Shown here piece after piece: positions 8,179 through 17,141 of a DNA stretch of 64,000 bases. The stretch comes from CAXBMB01 sp052078155 (GTDB lineage: Bacteria; Pseudomonadota; Alphaproteobacteria; Kiloniellales; DSM-21159), in the NCBI GenBank assembly GCA_052078155.1, contig JBQJBP010000003.1, positions 248,001-312,000 on the forward strand. The letters run 5' to 3'. Under the pieces are notes generated by a model, which made no database searches, was not told the DNA's origin, and worked only from the letters and a program-made list of their open reading frames with translations. Positions within the stretch are counted from its first letter, which is position 1. Each line of letters starts with the position of its first letter. Made by a program: the position numbers and the translations under genes.

Positions 8179-11067
8179 TTACTCAGCGGCTTCCCGGTAG
8201 TCTTCCACTGCCGGGCAGGAGCAAACCAGATGGCGGTCGCCATAAACGTTGTCGACGCGACCCACCGGCGGCCAGTATTTGGCTGTGATCAGCGATTTCA
8301 CCGGATAGGCAGCCACCTGACGGCTGTAGCAATGCGTCCAGTCGTCAGACATCACGTCTTCAGCAGTGTGCGGCGCATTGACCAGAGGATTGTCCTCTGC
8401 CGTGTAGGTCCCGTCTTCGATCTTCGCGGCCTCGGCCCGGATGGCGGCCATGGCTTCGATGAACTGATCCAGTTCCCGTTTGCTCTCGGACTCTGTCGGT
8501 TCGATCATCAGGGTACCGGCCACAGGCCAGGACATGGTCGGGGCGTGGAAGCCGAAGTCCATCAGACGCTTGGCAATGTCGTCCACAGTCACCCCGGTTT
8601 CGTCCTTCAAAGGCCGGGTGTCGATGATGCACTCGTGAGCCACATAGCCGTTCTTGCCGGTGTAGAGCACCGGGAAGTGATCACCCAGTTTCTTGGCCAT
8701 GTAGTTGGCGTTCAGAATGGCGATCTTGGTTGCCAGGGTCAGACCTTCGCCACCCATCATCTTCATGTAGGCCCAGGAGATGGGCAGGATGGAGGCAGAG
8801 CCCCAGGGGGCAGAAGAAACCGGACTGTTGGCGGCTTTTGCCCCGCCCATGTCGATCAGATTGTGACCGGGCAGGTGGTCCACCAGATGAGCCGCCACAC
8901 CGATGGGGCCAACACCCGGGCCGCCGCCGCCGTGGGGAATGCAGAAGGTCTTGTGCAGGTTCATATGCATGACATCCGCACCGATGTCGCCCGGATAGGC
9001 CAGCCCGAGCAGAGCGTTGAAGTTCGCCCCGTCCATGTAGACCTGCCCGCCCTTGTCATGAACCATGGCGCAGATGTCGCGGATGGACTCTTCAAACACG
9101 CCGTGGGTCGAGGGGTAGGTGATCATCAGCGCCGAGAGGTTTTCGGCATGCTGATCACATTTGGCCTGCAGATCTTCCAGATCCACGTTGCCCTGGTCGT
9201 CGCAGTTGACCACCACCACTTTCATGCCCGCCAGCACGGCAGAGGCCGGGTTGGTGCCATGGGCGGAAGAAGGGATGATGCAGATGTTGCGATGATGGTC
9301 CCCGTTGGCTTCGTGATAGCCACGGATGGCCAGCAGACCGGCGTACTCTCCCTGGCTGCCGGCGTTGGGCTGCAGGGTCACTGCGGCAAAACCGGTGGCC
9401 GTGCAGAGCATGGATTCCAGCTCGTCGATCAGCTCCTTGTAGCCGGTGGCCTGATCGGCAGGCACAAAGGGATGAATGTTGGAGAACCCGGGCAGCGTGA
9501 TGGGCATCATCTCTGCCGTGGCATTCAGTTTCATGGTGCAGGAGCCCAGAGGGATCATGGAGCGGTCCAGCGCCACGTCCTTTTCCCGCAGTTGACGCAG
9601 GTAGCGCAGCATTTCCGTTTCGGAGCGGCAGGAGGTGAAGACGGAATGCGTCAGGAACTCTGATGTCCGCTGCAGCTCTGCAGGAATGCCCGACGCCGTC
9701 GACTTATCCAGCTCCGCCACGGACAGGCCGTGATCATTCTTGCCAGACAGCACGGCCCAGAGGGTTTCCACTGTTTCGCGGGTGGTCTTTTCGTTGAGGG
9801 ACAGCCCCACGCGGCCGTTGCCCAGATCCCGCAGGTTGATGCGTGCAGCCAGAGCCCGCTCAATCACCCCGTCATCGCTCTGGATCACCAGACTGTCGAA
9901 GTAATGCTGGGTTTCAACGGTCACCCCCAAAGACTTCAGGCCGGTGGCCAGAATGTCGGTCAGGCGGTGAACCCGGCCCGCGATGCGCTTGATGCCCTTC
10001 TGGCCGTGCCAGACTGCGTAGAAACCGGCCATGACGGCCAGCAGCACCTGTGCGGTACAGATGTTGGAGGTGGCCTTGTCCCGGCGAATGTGCTGTTCGC
10101 GGGTCTGCAGGGCCAGACGATAAGCCGGGTTGCCGTGGCGATCGATGGATACCCCGATGATGCGCCCGGGAACCGTGCGTTTGTAGGCTTCGCGGAAGGC
10201 CATGAAGGCGGCGTGCGGCCCGCCATAGCCCAGAGGCACGCCAAAGCGCTGGGAGGATCCGATCACAACATCGGCGCCCCATTCACCCGGCGGTGTCAGC
10301 AGGGCCAGAGACAGCAGGTCACAGGCCACCGTCACCAGAGCTTTGGTCTGGTGGATGCGCTCCACCAGCGCCCGGTAGTCGCGCACTTCCCCGTCCGTAT
10401 TGGTGTACTGCAGGATGACACCGAAGACCTCATCGGGATTGAGGTCCGTTTCGGGATTGCCCACCTGCACCTCAATGCCCAGCGGCACGGCCCGTGTTTC
10501 GATCACCGCCAGGGTTTGGGGGAAGCAGTCTTCAGCCACAAAGAGCTTGTTGGATTTGGCTTTGCCCACCCGTTGCATCAGGGTCATGGCTTCGGCAGCC
10601 GCAGTCCCTTCATCCAGCAAAGAGGCGGAAGCCAGTTCCATGCCCGTCAGATCCATGATCATCTGCTGGAAATTCACCAGAGCTTCCAGACGCCCCTGAG
10701 CGATCTCAGCCTGATAGGGCGTATAGGCCGTGTACCAGCCGGGATTTTCCAGCACGTTGCGCTGAATGACCGGCGGCACAATGCAATCGTGATAACCCAG
10801 CCCAATCAGGGTGGTCATGACTTCATTTTTACCGGCCAGACGCGTGGCTTCGGCCAGCAACTGGCTTTCCGTCATGGCGCCCGGCAGATCCAGTTTGCCT
10901 TGTGCGCGGATAACCTCGGGGACCGCCTCGTCAACCAATTGATCCAGACTGTCCAGACCGAGCGCCCGCAGCATCTCGCGCTGACCATCGGCACTGGGAC
11001 CGTTGTGACGGGAAATGAACTCATCCTGGTTTTCCAGGGCCTCGAGAGTTTTGCGCGTTGCGCTCAT
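8179..11067 (-). CDS. gcvP: Glycine dehydrogenase (decarboxylating), P-protein
   Basis: 962 aa, the full length of a one-subunit P-protein. It decarboxylates glycine with pyridoxal phosphate and passes the aminomethyl group to lipoylated GcvH. Visible hallmarks are the start ISRHNGPSADGQREMLRALG, the glycine-rich loop GGPHAAFMAF and the PLP-binding lysine around residue 705 in the context MNLHKTFCIPHGGGGPG. It is the last gene of gcvT-gcvH-gcvP, 210 bp after gcvH. That gap contains a long pyrimidine-rich tract in the mRNA sense. The operon ends in a strong intrinsic terminator and is likely controlled by the glycine riboswitch ahead of gcvT. Confidence 0.98.
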   Translation of the reverse strand: MSATRKTLEALENQDEFISRHNGPSADGQREMLRALGLDSLDQLVDEAVPEVIRAQGKLDLPGAMTESQLLAEATRLAGKNEVMTTLIGLGYHDCIVPPVIQRNVLENPGWYTAYTPYQAEIAQGRLEALVNFQQMIMDLTGMELASASLLDEGTAAAEAMTLMQRVGKAKSNKLFVAEDCFPQTLAVIETRAVPLGIEVQVGNPETDLNPDEVFGVILQYTNTDGEVRDYRALVERIHQTKALVTVACDLLSLALLTPPGEWGADVVIGSSQRFGVPLGYGGPHAAFMAFREAYKRTVPGRIIGVSIDRHGNPAYRLALQTREQHIRRDKATSNICTAQVLLAVMAGFYAVWHGQKGIKRIAGRVHRLTDILATGLKSLGVTVETQHYFDSLVIQSDDGVIERALAARINLRDLGNGRVGLSLNEKTTRETVETLWAVLSGKNDHGLSVAELDKSTASGIPAELQRTSEFLTHSVFTSCRSETEMLRYLRQLREKDVALDRSMIPLGSCTMKLNATAEMMPITLPGFSNIHPFVPADQATGYKELIDELESMLCTATGFAAVTLQPNAGSQGEYAGLLAIRGYHEANGDHHRNICIIPSSAHGTNPASAVLAGMKVVVVNCDDQGNVDLEDLQAKCDQHAENLSALMITYPSTHGVFEESIRDICAMVHDKGGQVYMDGANFNALLGLAYPGDIGADVMHMNLHKTFCIPHGGGGPGVGPIGVAAHLVDHLPGHNLIDMGGAKAANSPVSSAPWGSASILPISWAYMKMMGGEGLTLATKIAILNANYMAKKLGDHFPVLYTGKNGYVAHECIIDTRPLKDETGVTVDDIAKRLMDFGFHAPTMSWPVAGTLMIEPTESESKRELDQFIEAMAAIRAEAAKIEDGTYTAEDNPLVNAPHTAEDVMSDDWTHCYSRQVAAYPVKSLITAKYWPPVGRVDNVYGDRHLVCSCPAVEDYREAAE

Positions 11068-11116
11068 GGATCATCATCCTGTTGTCGATCGGAACCGGAC
11101 GTCCGAAGTGGGTCTC

Positions 11117-11180
11117 AAAAGGGGAAAAAGGCGGGGAGAGAAAGGCAGGGGAAAAAGGGCAAAAGAGGGAGCAAGAAGTG
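11117..11180. other. Purine-rich tract between gcvP and gcvH
   Basis: About 60 nt of almost only A and G on the plus strand (runs such as AAAAGGGGAAAAAGGCGGGG), hence C/U-rich in the gcv mRNA. It sits in the unusually long gcvH-gcvP spacer. Its role is unknown; it could be low-complexity drift or an RNA-protein contact site. Confidence 0.5.
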
Positions 11181-11277
11181 CGGGCCTGCTCGCCCTCCCC
11201 AATCAGGGGGAGGTGACCGGAGCCGTTGCTGATGGGAGAACCCAACGCCTCAGCGACCGGCCAATCTCCCCGGTCAA

Positions 11278-11652
11278 TCAGCCCAGGCCAGCGACGAAGT
11301 CTTTGTAAGCAGCTTCGTCCATCAGCTCGTCCAGCTCACTCTTGTCAGCCAGAGACATTTTGAAGAACCAGCCGTCACCTTCAGCAGCTTCATTGACCTT
11401 GGAAGGCTCATCGGTCAGCACGTCGTTGACTTCCAGCACTTCACCGGACACGGCGGCATAGACTTCACTGGCGGCCTTCACGGACTCAACCACAGCCACC
11501 TGATCATTCTGTTCCAGGCTGTCGCCCACTTCCGGCAGTTCGACAAAGACCACATCACCCAGCTGTTCCTGCGCGTAGTTGGTGATACCGATCACCGCAT
11601 TGTCGCCTTCGACACGGACCCACTCATGTTCGTCACTGTAATAGGTAGTCAT
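11278..11652 (-). CDS. gcvH: Glycine cleavage system H protein
   Basis: 124 aa, the usual size. H-protein shuttles the aminomethyl intermediate between P- and T-proteins on a lipoyl arm. The lipoyl-attachment lysine is K59 in VAVVESVKAASEVYA. The N-terminus YYSDEHEWVRVEGDNAVIGIT is typical. ATG start with an AGGGAAGAGAAG ribosome site upstream. Second gene of the gcvT-H-P operon. Confidence 0.98.
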   Translation of the reverse strand: MTTYYSDEHEWVRVEGDNAVIGITNYAQEQLGDVVFVELPEVGDSLEQNDQVAVVESVKAASEVYAAVSGEVLEVNDVLTDEPSKVNEAAEGDGWFFKMSLADKSELDELMDEAAYKDFVAGLG

Positions 11653-11717
11653 GCTTCTCTTCCCTGTTTCTTTTCATCACTTGGACAAGGGGCAAGCACT
11701 CTCACGGGCGGAGAGGC

Positions 11718-12830
11718 TTAGCCGCGGTAGTAGTTCTGTTTCACAAAAGGCAGCTTGACGATCTCGCCGGGCAGGGACCGTCCCCGCACCAGCGCCTGAA
11801 CGACCGTGCCTGGTTCTTTGAAGGCTGTTTCCACATAGCCCATGGCCACGGGAGCGCCGAAGGAGGGGCCGAACCCGCCGGAGGTCACCTTGCCGATCAC
11901 CCGGCCTTCGCCATCGGTCAGCTCTGCCCCTTCACGTACCGGGGCCCGACCTTCCGGCTTGAAGCCAACCCGCTTGCGGGCAGACCCTTCGGCCAGTTCT
12001 TTCTGGACGATCTGTGCCCCGGGGAAGCCGCCTTCGGCGCGGCGACGTTTGCCCAGCGCCCAGATCAGACCGGCTTCAACAGGGGTCGTGGTTTCGTCAA
12101 TGTCGTTGCCATAAAGGCAAAGTCCGGCTTCCAGGCGTAGGGAATCCCGTGCGCCCAGCCCGACCGGTGCCACTTCTTCTTCCGCCAGCAGCTTGCGGGC
12201 AAATTCCTCTGCCTGGGCGGCGGGCACGGAGATTTCATAGCCGTCTTCCCCGGAATAGCCGGAGCGGCTGACACGCAGATCCATACTGTCCACCGTCATG
12301 GCGGCCGAGCTCATGAATGCCATTTTGTCGACACCCGGGGCCATGCGGGCGAACACGGCTGAGGCAGCAGGCCCCTGCAGCGCAAGCAACGCACGGTCTT
12401 CCCACCAGGCCAGTTCAGCCTTGCCATCCAAATGGGCGGAGATATGGGCGAAGTCGGCGTCTTTGCAGCCGGCATTGACCACCAGATAGAGATGGTCATC
12501 GGCCCGGGTGACCATGATGTCATCCAGGATTCCGGCGGTGTCATTGGTGAAAAAGCTGTAGCGCTGGCTGCCCACAGCCAGCGTAGACAGATCGATGGGG
12601 GCCAGAGATTCCAGCACTGCATCGGCACCGGAACCGCTGAGCTTCACCTGCCCCATATGGGACACGTCGAAAAGAGCAGCAGCCTGGCGGCAATGAAGGT
12701 GTTCTTTGAGGATCCCGGCCTTGTACTGCACCGGCATGTCATAGCCAGCAAAGGGCACCATTTTGGCACCCAGCTCAAGGTGAAGATCGTGAAGAGGTGT
12801 GCGCTTCAAAGGCGCTTTAGGGTCACTCAC
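11718..12830 (-). CDS. gcvT: Aminomethyltransferase, T-protein
   Basis: 370 aa, full length. It transfers the one-carbon unit from GcvH to tetrahydrofolate, releasing ammonia. The family motifs LFDVSHMGQVKLSG near residue 55 and SRSGYSGEDGYEISVP in the centre are present, and the C-terminal OB-like domain ends VKLPFVKQNYYRG. The start is GTG. It is the first gene of the operon, and the tandem glycine riboswitch ends about 55 nt upstream, so the switch directly precedes its translation start. Confidence 0.97.
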   Translation of the reverse strand: MSDPKAPLKRTPLHDLHLELGAKMVPFAGYDMPVQYKAGILKEHLHCRQAAALFDVSHMGQVKLSGSGADAVLESLAPIDLSTLAVGSQRYSFFTNDTAGILDDIMVTRADDHLYLVVNAGCKDADFAHISAHLDGKAELAWWEDRALLALQGPAASAVFARMAPGVDKMAFMSSAAMTVDSMDLRVSRSGYSGEDGYEISVPAAQAEEFARKLLAEEEVAPVGLGARDSLRLEAGLCLYGNDIDETTTPVEAGLIWALGKRRRAEGGFPGAQIVQKELAEGSARKRVGFKPEGRAPVREGAELTDGEGRVIGKVTSGGFGPSFGAPVAMGYVETAFKEPGTVVQALVRGRSLPGEIVKLPFVKQNYYRG

Positions 12831-12884
12831 CGTCAGACATCCCGGACATTAGGGTCAAGCTCGCGGTCCCTGCACATGCAAAGC

Positions 12885-13135
12885 CGCGCCCCCTCTGTCC
12901 TGATACCTGAGAGATTCCCTCAGAGCGCTGAATTCCCGGTTCAAACGCCCGTCGGTTGACCCCTTCGGTGAGAGCCAGCGGCATGATGATCCACCAGCTC
13001 TGCTTTCCAGAGATGTCTACACCTGTGCGGTCCTCGGTGCCTGAGAGTTTCCGGGGCGGTTGCTCCTTCGGCGACAGATTTTTCAGCATCAGACCCCAGG
13101 GGTCGTCACCTGAAACATCCGTTCTCTCCCGCGCA
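12885..13135 (-). promoter_or_regulatory. Tandem glycine riboswitch
   Basis: On the minus strand two glycine aptamers are visible in tandem. Aptamer 1 (about 13133 to 13032) has CGGGAGAGAACGG, the conserved core CGCCGAAGGAGCAA and the closing CTCTCAGGCACC. Aptamer 2 (about 13017 to 12885) has TCTCTGGAAAGCAGAG, CACCGAAGGGGTCAACC and ATCTCTCAGGTATCAGGACAG. The linker between them is short, as usual for cooperative tandem switches. Its place just before gcvT fits the known role of turning on glycine catabolism when glycine is abundant. Confidence 0.95.
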
Positions 13136-13230
13136 GGAGATGTGACATGCCGATAAAAGTAAGGCCGTCGTCGCTTTTGTCAACAAATTTGGCGTAACGG
13201 GAATGGTGCTGTCGAAAAAGTGATAAGAAA

Positions 13231-13812
13231 TCAACGATTTCGACGGTTGTAATCCAGCTCTTCCTTGGTCAGAACCAGTCCGACATAGTAGCGGTAATCA
13301 GAGCCCAATTCGCCATTTTGGAGAGGAATGCGCGGCACGATCTCGTCGGAAACAGCGACTCGCCGATCATTGGTCTGAAAGACGATGGAAGTATCGAACT
13401 GCTGCCGGGTGACGATTTGCGGCTCCTCCCCCGGACCGGCTTTGCGCCCGATACCCAGGAAGTAGTCGAAGTCAGCGCGCTTGTCTGCATTGGCTGGGCC
13501 GGAGGTGGCGGACAGGAAAACCTGCATGTCCGCGATGACCACCGTTTCATCGTCCTCGTACTCACAGGTGTAGCGCACATCCAGGATCTCGGCGGAAAAG
13601 ACCACGTCAGTCAGATCCTCGCCATTGCCGTTGAAGCGGGTCATCTTAGAGGCATCAGCCACGAGAGTGATGCCCGGGCAGGGCAATGGTCCCCGGCCGT
13701 CACCGGTCACCAGCGCCTGAACCTGATCAATCTGTTCTGAGCACCCTGCCAGCAGAAGGGATGACAAGGCGACAGCGCTGAGGACGCAACGGGACTTGGT
13801 CAAGAAGGACAT
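13231..13812 (-). CDS. Predicted lipoprotein, unknown function
   Basis: 193 aa starting with a lipoprotein signal peptide: basic MSFLTKSR, a hydrophobic stretch and the lipobox LLAGC (Cys at about residue 24). The mature part has a conserved-looking core (PCPGITLVADASKMTRFNG, EILDVRYTCEYEDDE) and ends in a basic tail. Similar lipoproteins of unknown function are common in alphaproteobacteria. It is monocistronic and transcribed toward the riboswitch region. Confidence 0.75.
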   Translation of the reverse strand: MSFLTKSRCVLSAVALSSLLLAGCSEQIDQVQALVTGDGRGPLPCPGITLVADASKMTRFNGNGEDLTDVVFSAEILDVRYTCEYEDDETVVIADMQVFLSATSGPANADKRADFDYFLGIGRKAGPGEEPQIVTRQQFDTSIVFQTNDRRVAVSDEIVPRIPLQNGELGSDYRYYVGLVLTKEELDYNRRNR

Positions 13813-13988
13813 AGAGCAGGATTACCTTGCAGTCGGCAGGAAACAGAGACCGGACAGGGCTCAAAAATTCGAAAAAGATCAAACGCTTTTCAAGCTGGAG
13901 AACAACAGATGAAGCCTCTTCTCTCCCAGCTTGAGCTGTCAGTCATAACACCTTACCGGCAGGCCGGGTCAAGGCCGCTTTGGCTCTG

Positions 13989-14125
13989 GAGCATGATCGG
14001 TTCAGTTGGAAGCGCGTTGCGCTTGGAACTAAAACGTGAATCATCCTCTAAAATATTGAAAAGAGGCAAATTCACGCTTCAAGTGTTCTCACATCGTGAG
14101 TCCACTTAAACCGATTTGACTCTAG
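13989..14125 (+). repeat. Dispersed palindromic repeat, full copy 2
   Basis: GAGCATGATCGGTTCAGTTG to ACCGATTTGACTCTAG, with the same internal hairpins as copy 1 (GGAAGCGCG/GCGCTTGG; ATCCTCTAA/AGAGGC; CACATCGTGAGTCCAC). It occupies part of the 560-bp gap between the lipoprotein gene and ispH. The rest of that gap is promoter-sized DNA with no ORF I would call. Confidence 0.9.
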
Positions 14126-14376
14126 CATCAGACAGGCAAGCCCCCTGCAGAGGTGCTTCTGTTCCCCTGACAGGCACAGCCCCGCAGCCAGGTTGCTTCA
14201 GACTTCAGCACCTGTCGGGCTCAAACTGCAGTCATCCGGAGCTTCAGGGACTTTTCCACGGCGGCGGAACCTGCCATAACAAAGCCTGAAACCTGGCATC
14301 CAAGGTGTCGCCAAAACACAGCACATCTGCCTGTTTCATCTTGAAACCTGTTGTTCCCCGGATTGGCTTGAGCCCG

Positions 14377-15381
14377 ATGTCACAGCCCCTGCTTCAGAAC
14401 CCAGATCCCGATGCCGCCCTGAGCGAGGCGTCACTGCCGGCCTTGCGTGTGCTGCTGACCAACCCGCGCGGCTTCTGCGCCGGGGTGGAGCGCGCCATTG
14501 AGATCGTGGAAAAAGCCCTGCTGAAATTCGGCCCGCCGGTTTATGTCCGCCATGAAATCGTTCACAACCGCTTTGTGGTGGAGTCCCTGCAAAACAAAGG
14601 CGCGATCTTTGTCGACGAACTGGATCAGGTACCCGACGACACACCGGTCATCTTCTCGGCCCACGGCGTGCCCAAATCCGTCCCCCACGAAGCCCAGCGC
14701 CGGGACATGCTGTTCGTGGACGCCACCTGCCCGCTGGTCAGCAAGGTCCACCGGGAAGCTGAGCGCCACGACAAAGACGACCACCAGGTGATCCTGATCG
14801 GCCACCGCGGCCACCCCGAAGTCATCGGTACCATGGGGCAACTGCCGGAAAACACCATGCTGCTGGTCGAAACCGCCGCCGATGTGGCCAGCCTTGAAGT
14901 CGAAGATCCGGAAAAACTCGCCTATGTGACCCAGACGACCCTGTCTCTGGCTGATACCGCTGAAGTCATTCAGGCCCTGAAAGACCGTTTTCCGGCCATC
15001 AAGTCACCGAAAAAAGAGGACATCTGTTACGCCACCACCAACCGTCAGCGCGCGGTGCAGGAGATCGCTGCCCAATGTGATGCGCTGCTGGTGGTCGGGG
15101 CCCCCAATTCCTCCAACTCCAAACGACTGGTGGAAGTGGCTGAACGGGCGGGATGCCCGCTTTCCCTGCTGGTACAAAGGGCGACAGACATTCCCTGGGA
15201 CAGGCTGGAAGGTGTCGACACCGTTGGCCTGACAGCCGGTGCCTCCGCCCCGGAGATCCTGGTGGAAGAAGTTATTGACGCCTTCAGGGCGCGGTATCAG
15301 GTCACCGTTGACCATGCTACCACTGCCGAAGAAAACGTGCACTTCAAGCTGCCGCGTCTGCTGGCGGACATCGATGACTAA
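14377..15381 (+). CDS. ispH: 4-hydroxy-3-methylbut-2-enyl diphosphate reductase
   Basis: 334 aa from the chosen ATG; an in-frame GTG at 14305 would add 24 residues without family similarity. IspH makes isopentenyl and dimethylallyl diphosphate in the last step of the MEP pathway. The three cysteines that hold its iron-sulfur cluster are visible: C34 in GFCAGVERA, C118 in DATCPLV and C217 in DICYATTNRQ. The PNSSNS motif is also present. It leads an ispH-thrB-rnhA cluster that is common in alphaproteobacteria. Confidence 0.97.
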   Translation: MSQPLLQNPDPDAALSEASLPALRVLLTNPRGFCAGVERAIEIVEKALLKFGPPVYVRHEIVHNRFVVESLQNKGAIFVDELDQVPDDTPVIFSAHGVPKSVPHEAQRRDMLFVDATCPLVSKVHREAERHDKDDHQVILIGHRGHPEVIGTMGQLPENTMLLVETAADVASLEVEDPEKLAYVTQTTLSLADTAEVIQALKDRFPAIKSPKKEDICYATTNRQRAVQEIAAQCDALLVVGAPNSSNSKRLVEVAERAGCPLSLLVQRATDIPWDRLEGVDTVGLTAGASAPEILVEEVIDAFRARYQVTVDHATTAEENVHFKLPRLLADIDD

Positions 15382-15498
15382 GCCCGCTGTTGTCTGCTTT
15401 GGTGCCGTCCCGGCTTTGCCCCCTTTGCCCTCCCTTCCCAACGCCTGCGACAAGTGCCCGCTTGGCCTTGTCCTGCTTATCCATTAAGAGAGCCACCC

Positions 15499-16461
15499 AT
15501 GGCTGTTTACACTGATGTTAGCGACGATGATCTGCGCGCCTTTCTGACCGACTTCGACCTGGGTGAGGTCGAGGGACTGAAGGGCATTGCCGAGGGGGTG
15601 GAGAACACCAATTTCATTCTGCAGACTGCGGAACAGAACTACATTCTCACCCTCTATGAAAAACGCGTTGATCCCAACGATCTGCCTTTTTTCATCGGCC
15701 TGATGGAACACCTGGCCCAGCGTGACATTGTCTGCCCGACCCCGGTTCCTGATCGCAAAGGCCAGGTGCTGCATGAACTGAACAATCGCCCCGCCGCCAT
15801 CATCTCTTTCCTGCCCGGTCTCTGGCCCCGGCGCATTCACCCTTTTCACTGCCAGGAACTGGGCGCTCAGCTGGCCCGCATGCATCTGGCCAGCGAAGAT
15901 TTTGAGCTGACCCGCCCCAATGCCCTGTCGCTAGAGGGCTGGCGCGAGCTTCTGGATCAGACAGTGGCGCGGGCCGACGAAGTCCAGCCGGGTCTGGCCG
16001 ATGGTCTGACCGCTGAATTCGCCGCCCTGGAAGAAGCCTGGCCACAAGATCTGCCCAAAGGGGTGATCCACGCCGATCTCTTTCCGGACAACGTCTTTTT
16101 CAGCGATGAGAAACTGACCGGCCTGATCGACTTCTACTTCGCCTGCAACGACTTCTATGCCTATGATCTGGCCATCTGTCTCAATGCCTGGTGTTTTGAA
16201 CCGGACGGGGCCTTCAATGTCACCAAAGCCCGTCGCCTGTTGCAGTCCTACCGCAAGGTCCGGCCCTTTTCCGATGCTGAACTGCAGGCCCTGCCGCTCT
16301 TGGCCCGGGGGGCGGCTCTGCGCTTCCTGCTGACACGCCTCTACGACTGGCTCAATCACCCGCCGGGTGCGTTTGTTCAGCCCAAAGACCCGCTGGAGTA
16401 CTGGGCCAAGCTGCGCTTTCATCAGGGAGTGAAAAACCCTGGTGACTACGGCCTGGACTAA
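15499..16461 (+). CDS. thrB: Homoserine kinase, aminoglycoside-phosphotransferase-like type
   Basis: 320 aa from an ATG preceded by AAGAGAGCC. It phosphorylates homoserine for threonine synthesis. It belongs to the ThrB family with a protein-kinase-like fold: FILQTAEQNYILTLYEK near the N-terminus, catalytic loop GVIHADLFPDNVFF and metal-binding GLIDFYFACNDFYAYDLA. It is 117 bp after ispH and followed by rnhA after 57 bp, so the three are probably cotranscribed. Its product feeds ThrC, encoded at 23478-24869. Confidence 0.95.
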   Translation: MAVYTDVSDDDLRAFLTDFDLGEVEGLKGIAEGVENTNFILQTAEQNYILTLYEKRVDPNDLPFFIGLMEHLAQRDIVCPTPVPDRKGQVLHELNNRPAAIISFLPGLWPRRIHPFHCQELGAQLARMHLASEDFELTRPNALSLEGWRELLDQTVARADEVQPGLADGLTAEFAALEEAWPQDLPKGVIHADLFPDNVFFSDEKLTGLIDFYFACNDFYAYDLAICLNAWCFEPDGAFNVTKARRLLQSYRKVRPFSDAELQALPLLARGAALRFLLTRLYDWLNHPPGAFVQPKDPLEYWAKLRFHQGVKNPGDYGLD

Positions 16462-16518
16462 ACTCCCGCTCCATTGTTTTTCGGCCTTCGGGCAATCGTT
16501 CCTGCAAAGACCTCCGCC

Positions 16519-16962
16519 ATGGCACAGACCCCTGTAGAGATTTTCACCGATGGCGCCTGCTCCGGCAATCCGGGCCCTGGCGGCTGGGGGACCATTCTGC
16601 GCTACAAAGGTCATGAAAAAGAGCTGTCAGGCGGCGAACCGGAAACCACCAACAACCGCATGGAAATGATGGCAGCCATTGCAGGGCTCGAAGCACTGAC
16701 CCGCCCCAGTCAGGTCGTGCTGACCACGGATTCCACCTATGTGCGGGACGGCATCAGCAAGTGGATCCACGGCTGGATCAAGCGGGACTGGAAAACGGCA
16801 GACAAGAAGCCGGTGAAAAACAAGGATCTCTGGCAGCGTCTGCTGGCTGCAGCAGAACCCCACAAGATCGACTGGAAATGGGTCAAGGGCCACAGCGGCC
16901 ATCCGGAAAATGAGCGCTGTGACCAACTGGCGACCGACGCGGCCAAAGCCCAAAAGGGCTGA
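16519..16962 (+). CDS. rnhA: Ribonuclease HI
   Basis: 147 aa. Degrades RNA in RNA-DNA hybrids. All catalytic residues are visible: D11 (IFTDGACSGNPGPGGWG), E49 (NNRMEMMAAI), D71 (LTTDSTYV) and D135 (NERCDQLA), with H125 in the KGHSGH loop. The ATG at 16519 gives the canonical start. Last gene of ispH-thrB-rnhA, followed by a strong hairpin terminator. Confidence 0.97.
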   Translation: MAQTPVEIFTDGACSGNPGPGGWGTILRYKGHEKELSGGEPETTNNRMEMMAAIAGLEALTRPSQVVLTTDSTYVRDGISKWIHGWIKRDWKTADKKPVKNKDLWQRLLAAAEPHKIDWKWVKGHSGHPENERCDQLATDAAKAQKG

Positions 16963-16996
16963 GCCCGACCTCCCTCTCTTACCGGCCAACACAAAG

Positions 16997-17037
16997 AAAA
17001 AGCGGCGCACCCTATTCGGGTAACGCCGCTTTTGTTT
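16997..17037. terminator. Intrinsic terminator between rnhA and the peroxiredoxin gene
   Basis: AAAAAGCGGCG and CGCCGCTTTTG arms with TTTTTC after. A-rich on one side and T-rich on the other, so it can serve both rnhA and, less directly, the convergent peroxiredoxin gene. Confidence 0.85.
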
Positions 17038-17141
17038 TTCAAGCTGCCAGAGCAGAATTCGGTTTATCACAAGCGCTAGAGTGTCATGCTCAAAGAGTCT
17101 TCACGCTGTGACCCCACCTTCGGCAACAGGCCTCTTCGGTC

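Noticed and set aside
8230..11232. Two long antisense ORFs (477 and 500 codons) over gcvP
   Set aside because: Shadows of the gcvP codon bias, without family similarity.
12823..13089. Minus-strand ORF of 88 codons upstream of gcvT
   Set aside because: It lies over the two glycine aptamers; the RNA structure explains the sequence.
17070..17115. A CTAGAG-containing stretch between rnhA and the peroxiredoxin gene as another repeat copy
   Set aside because: Only the short CTAGAGTGTCATGCTC resembles the border; the rest does not follow the element's block order.
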